Below, piece after piece: positions 5,736 to 7,760 of a stretch of DNA of 7,760 nt. A program made the position numbers and the translations under genes. The DNA is from Gemmatimonadota bacterium (GTDB lineage Bacteria; Gemmatimonadota; Gemmatimonadetes; Gemmatimonadales; Gemmatimonadaceae), in NCBI GenBank assembly GCA_947475795.1, contig CANJOX010000149.1, forward strand, positions 1 through 7,760, written 5' to 3'. The first letter of the stretch is position 1; each line of letters opens with the position of its first letter. Under the pieces are notes generated by a model that was given only the letters and a program-made list of their open reading frames with translations, did not search any database and was not told where the DNA came from.

Positions 5736-7760
5736 ATGCCTCACCTGTTTTCCCGCCCCGCCGCGCGTACGCTCCGGTTGGCGTTCGGCGCCATCGCGAC
5801 CGGCGCCGTTGCGACCGGCGCCGTCGCGGTACTTCCCGCCCGTGCGGCGGCGCAGGGGGCACTGGCTGACTCCCTGCTCGTGCGCCCACTCGCGTTCCGC
5901 GCCATCGGGCCCGCGTCCATGAGTGGACGCATCGCCGATATCTCCGTGATCGAAGCCCCGCGCGTGCTGCGCGGCGGACGGCTCGGGAACGCCATGTACG
6001 TGGCGGTGGCCACCGGCGGCGTGTGGAAGACCACCAACGGCGGCATCGCCTGGTCCCCTGTCTCCGACTCCATCGGGGTGGGTTCCATCGGGGCCGTGGC
6101 CGCGGCGCCGTCCAACGGCGACGTGGTCTGGGTGGGCAGCGGCGAAGCGAACAACATGCGCAGTTCGTCGTGGGGCGTGGGCGTGTTCAAGTCCACCGAC
6201 GGCGGCAAAACGTGGTCCAAGCCGATGCTGCCCAAAACGCAGCACATCGGCCGCATCGTGATCGATCCCCGCGACCCCGACATCGTGTACGTGGCCGCCA
6301 TGGGGCCCCTCTGGGCACCGGGTGGTGACCGCGGGCTCTACAAGACGGTCGACGGCGGCAAGACGTGGACCAACACCAAGAGCATCTCGGCGCAGACGGG
6401 CTTCACGGAACTCGTGATGGATCCTGCCAACCCCGACGTGCTCTACGCCGCGTCGCTGCAGCGCGAGCGCCGCGAATACGGATTCCTCCCCGGCGGCACC
6501 GAGAGCGCTATCTGGAAGACCACCGACGGCGCCAAGACGTGGACCAAGCTCACGAATGGTCTGCCCACCGGCGAGATCGGTCGCATCGGCCTCACGGTGT
6601 GCCGCTCGCGCCCCGGCACGGTGTACGCCTCCGTGCACGCCAAGGCCGCCGCCAACGGGTTCTATCGCAGCGATGATGCCGGCGCGACGTGGAAACTGGT
6701 GAACGGCAGCAACGGCACGGCGTGGTACTACAGCCAGGTGCGCTGCGATCCCACTGACGCCGAGCACGTGTTCCGTCTCAATGCCAACTCGCAGGAGTCG
6801 TACGACGGCGGCAAGACATGGACCGGATTTGCGGGCGGCGGTGGTGTGCACGGCGACGCCCACGCGCTCTGGATCAATCCGGAAGACCGCGAGCATATCG
6901 TGCTGGGCAACGACGGCGGCGTGGACATCTCCAACGACCGCGGCCGCACCTGGTACAACGTGGAGAACATCGTGGGAGCGCAGTTCTACGCCATCGCGGT
7001 CGATGACGCGCAGCCGTTCTACAACGTGTTCGGCGGCCTGCAGGATAATCAGACGTGGGGCGGTCCGAGCCGCACGCGCAACGCCTTCGGTCCATCCAAC
7101 GCCGACTGGTATCGTATGGCGGGCGGCGACGGGTTCTACAACGTGCCCGATCCGCTCGATCACAACATCGCGTACGCCGAATCGCAGAACGGCGGCGTGG
7201 TGCGCTACGACGCCCGCACCGGACAGACCAAGTCCATTAAACCGTATCCGAAGAACGGGGAGCGGCATCGCTGGAACTGGAGCGCGCCGATCGTGCCGTC
7301 GCGGCACACCGGGCGCACGCTCTACATGGCCGCCAACCACCTGTTCAAGAGCGCCGACCGTGGCGACTCGTGGACGACCATCAGCCCGGACCTCACGCGG
7401 AACATCGATCGCGACGTCCTGCCGATGCGTGGCGCCGTGCCGGCGCGCGACGTGCTCGGTCTGCACGAAGGCACCGCCGAGTTCAGCAACATTTCCACGG
7501 TTTCCGAGTCGCCGCGCCGCGCCGGCGTGCTGGCCGTGGGCACCGACGACGGCCTGATCCAGGTCACCCAGAACGACGGTAAGTCGTGGACGAGGACGGC
7601 CACCTTCCCCGGCGTGCCCGACACCACCTTCGTGAGCCGCGTGCAGTTCTCGCGCCACAACGAAGGCACGCTGTACGCCACGTTCGATGGCCATCGCAGC
7701 AACGACTTCAAGCCGTACGTGATGCGCAGTACGGACTTCGGCCGCACGTGGACGTCGATC
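5736..7760 (+). CDS. Secreted Asp-box beta-propeller protein (VPS10/sortilin-like 'glycosyl hydrolase' family), 3'-truncated by window edge
   Basis: The frame is open for 675 codons to the right edge. Homologues known to me are about 1,000 residues or more, so roughly a third is probably missing. A signal peptide occupies 1-39 (RTLRLAFGAI..., cleavage near AAA-Q40). The opening motif FRAIGPASMSGRI (54-66) is typical of this family. Asp-boxes (S/T-x-D-x-G-x-T-W), the turns of beta-propeller blades, occur at 153-160, 204-211, 262-269, 312-319, 355-362, 399-406, 539-546 and 665-672. Weaker forms are at 99-106 and 611-618. GGLQDNQTWGGPS (433-445) is another family signature. The spacing suggests one or two propellers in the periplasm or outside the cell. 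Databases often name such proteins glycosyl hydrolases or exo-alpha-sialidases, but the catalytic residues of sialidases are not evident here and the true function is unknown. No Shine-Dalgarno is seen; the ATG at 5736 is chosen because the signal peptide begins there. It is probably transcribed apart from the upstream operon. Confidence 0.92.
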   Translation, partial: MPHLFSRPAARTLRLAFGAIATGAVATGAVAVLPARAAAQGALADSLLVRPLAFRAIGPASMSGRIADISVIEAPRVLRGGRLGNAMYVAVATGGVWKTTNGGIAWSPVSDSIGVGSIGAVAAAPSNGDVVWVGSGEANNMRSSSWGVGVFKSTDGGKTWSKPMLPKTQHIGRIVIDPRDPDIVYVAAMGPLWAPGGDRGLYKTVDGGKTWTNTKSISAQTGFTELVMDPANPDVLYAASLQRERREYGFLPGGTESAIWKTTDGAKTWTKLTNGLPTGEIGRIGLTVCRSRPGTVYASVHAKAAANGFYRSDDAGATWKLVNGSNGTAWYYSQVRCDPTDAEHVFRLNANSQESYDGGKTWTGFAGGGGVHGDAHALWINPEDREHIVLGNDGGVDISNDRGRTWYNVENIVGAQFYAIAVDDAQPFYNVFGGLQDNQTWGGPSRTRNAFGPSNADWYRMAGGDGFYNVPDPLDHNIAYAESQNGGVVRYDARTGQTKSIKPYPKNGERHRWNWSAPIVPSRHTGRTLYMAANHLFKSADRGDSWTTISPDLTRNIDRDVLPMRGAVPARDVLGLHEGTAEFSNISTVSESPRRAGVLAVGTDDGLIQVTQNDGKSWTRTATFPGVPDTTFVSRVQFSRHNEGTLYATFDGHRSNDFKPYVMRSTDFGRTWTSI
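5796..5825 (+). repeat. In-frame 15-bp tandem duplication in the signal peptide
   Basis: GCGACCGGCGCCGT plus T or C occurs twice in tandem (5796-5810 and 5811-5825), encoding ATGAV-ATGAV at residues 21-30. The two copies differ only in the last base. It lengthens the hydrophobic core of the Asp-box protein's signal peptide by five residues. Confidence 0.85.

Noticed and set aside
5529..7694. 721-codon minus-strand open frame opposite the Asp-box gene
   Set aside because: It is antisense to a well-supported gene. Its product is His/Gly/Arg/Val-rich with no domain motif, as expected when the codon bias of a GC-rich gene leaves the opposite strand open.

Overview
The window is a very GC-rich bacterial chromosomal segment with little non-coding space. 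It carries two transcription units on the minus and plus strands that diverge from one short AT-rich intergenic region, followed by a separate large gene on the plus strand. The GC content, the TolC/adaptor export genes (a Gram-negative envelope) and a large secreted Asp-box protein of the 'VPS10/sortilin-like glycosyl hydrolase' type together suggest a member of Gemmatimonadota or a similar diderm. That assignment is inference; no rRNA or other phylogenetic marker is present.

Left part, minus strand (1-2489): an outer-membrane TolC-family channel (1044-2489) followed by the lipoprotein periplasmic adaptor of a tripartite efflux pump (1-930, running off the left edge). The inner-membrane transporter, most likely an RND pump, would be expected beyond position 1. 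The adaptor is open at the window edge and truncated at its C-terminus.

Divergent intergenic region (2490-2631): an almost perfect 24-bp AT-rich palindrome (2494-2517) lies over a plausible promoter for the efflux unit. It sits a few bases from the tolC start codon and looks like a repressor operator. Next to it are four tandem 15-bp units (2528-2587) and a small GC palindrome (2602-2617).

Middle part, plus strand (2632-5617): three genes joined by 4-bp ATGA overlaps. They are a Baeyer-Villiger-type flavin monooxygenase, a classical short-chain dehydrogenase/reductase, and a small exported histidine-rich protein of unknown function. The first two could form an alcohol-to-ketone-to-ester oxidation pair with NADP(H) recycling. 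The third is the least explained gene in the window. A GC-rich inverted repeat at 5621-5679 may end this unit.

Right part, plus strand (5736-7760, open at the right edge): the first 675 codons of a secreted multi-Asp-box beta-propeller protein. Its signal peptide contains a 15-bp tandem duplication.

No tRNA, rRNA, CRISPR, transposase or phage gene was seen. Nothing here is clearly a new defence or mobile system. The points most worth following up are the palindromic operator over a near-leaderless promoter and the monooxygenase/dehydrogenase/His-rich operon.
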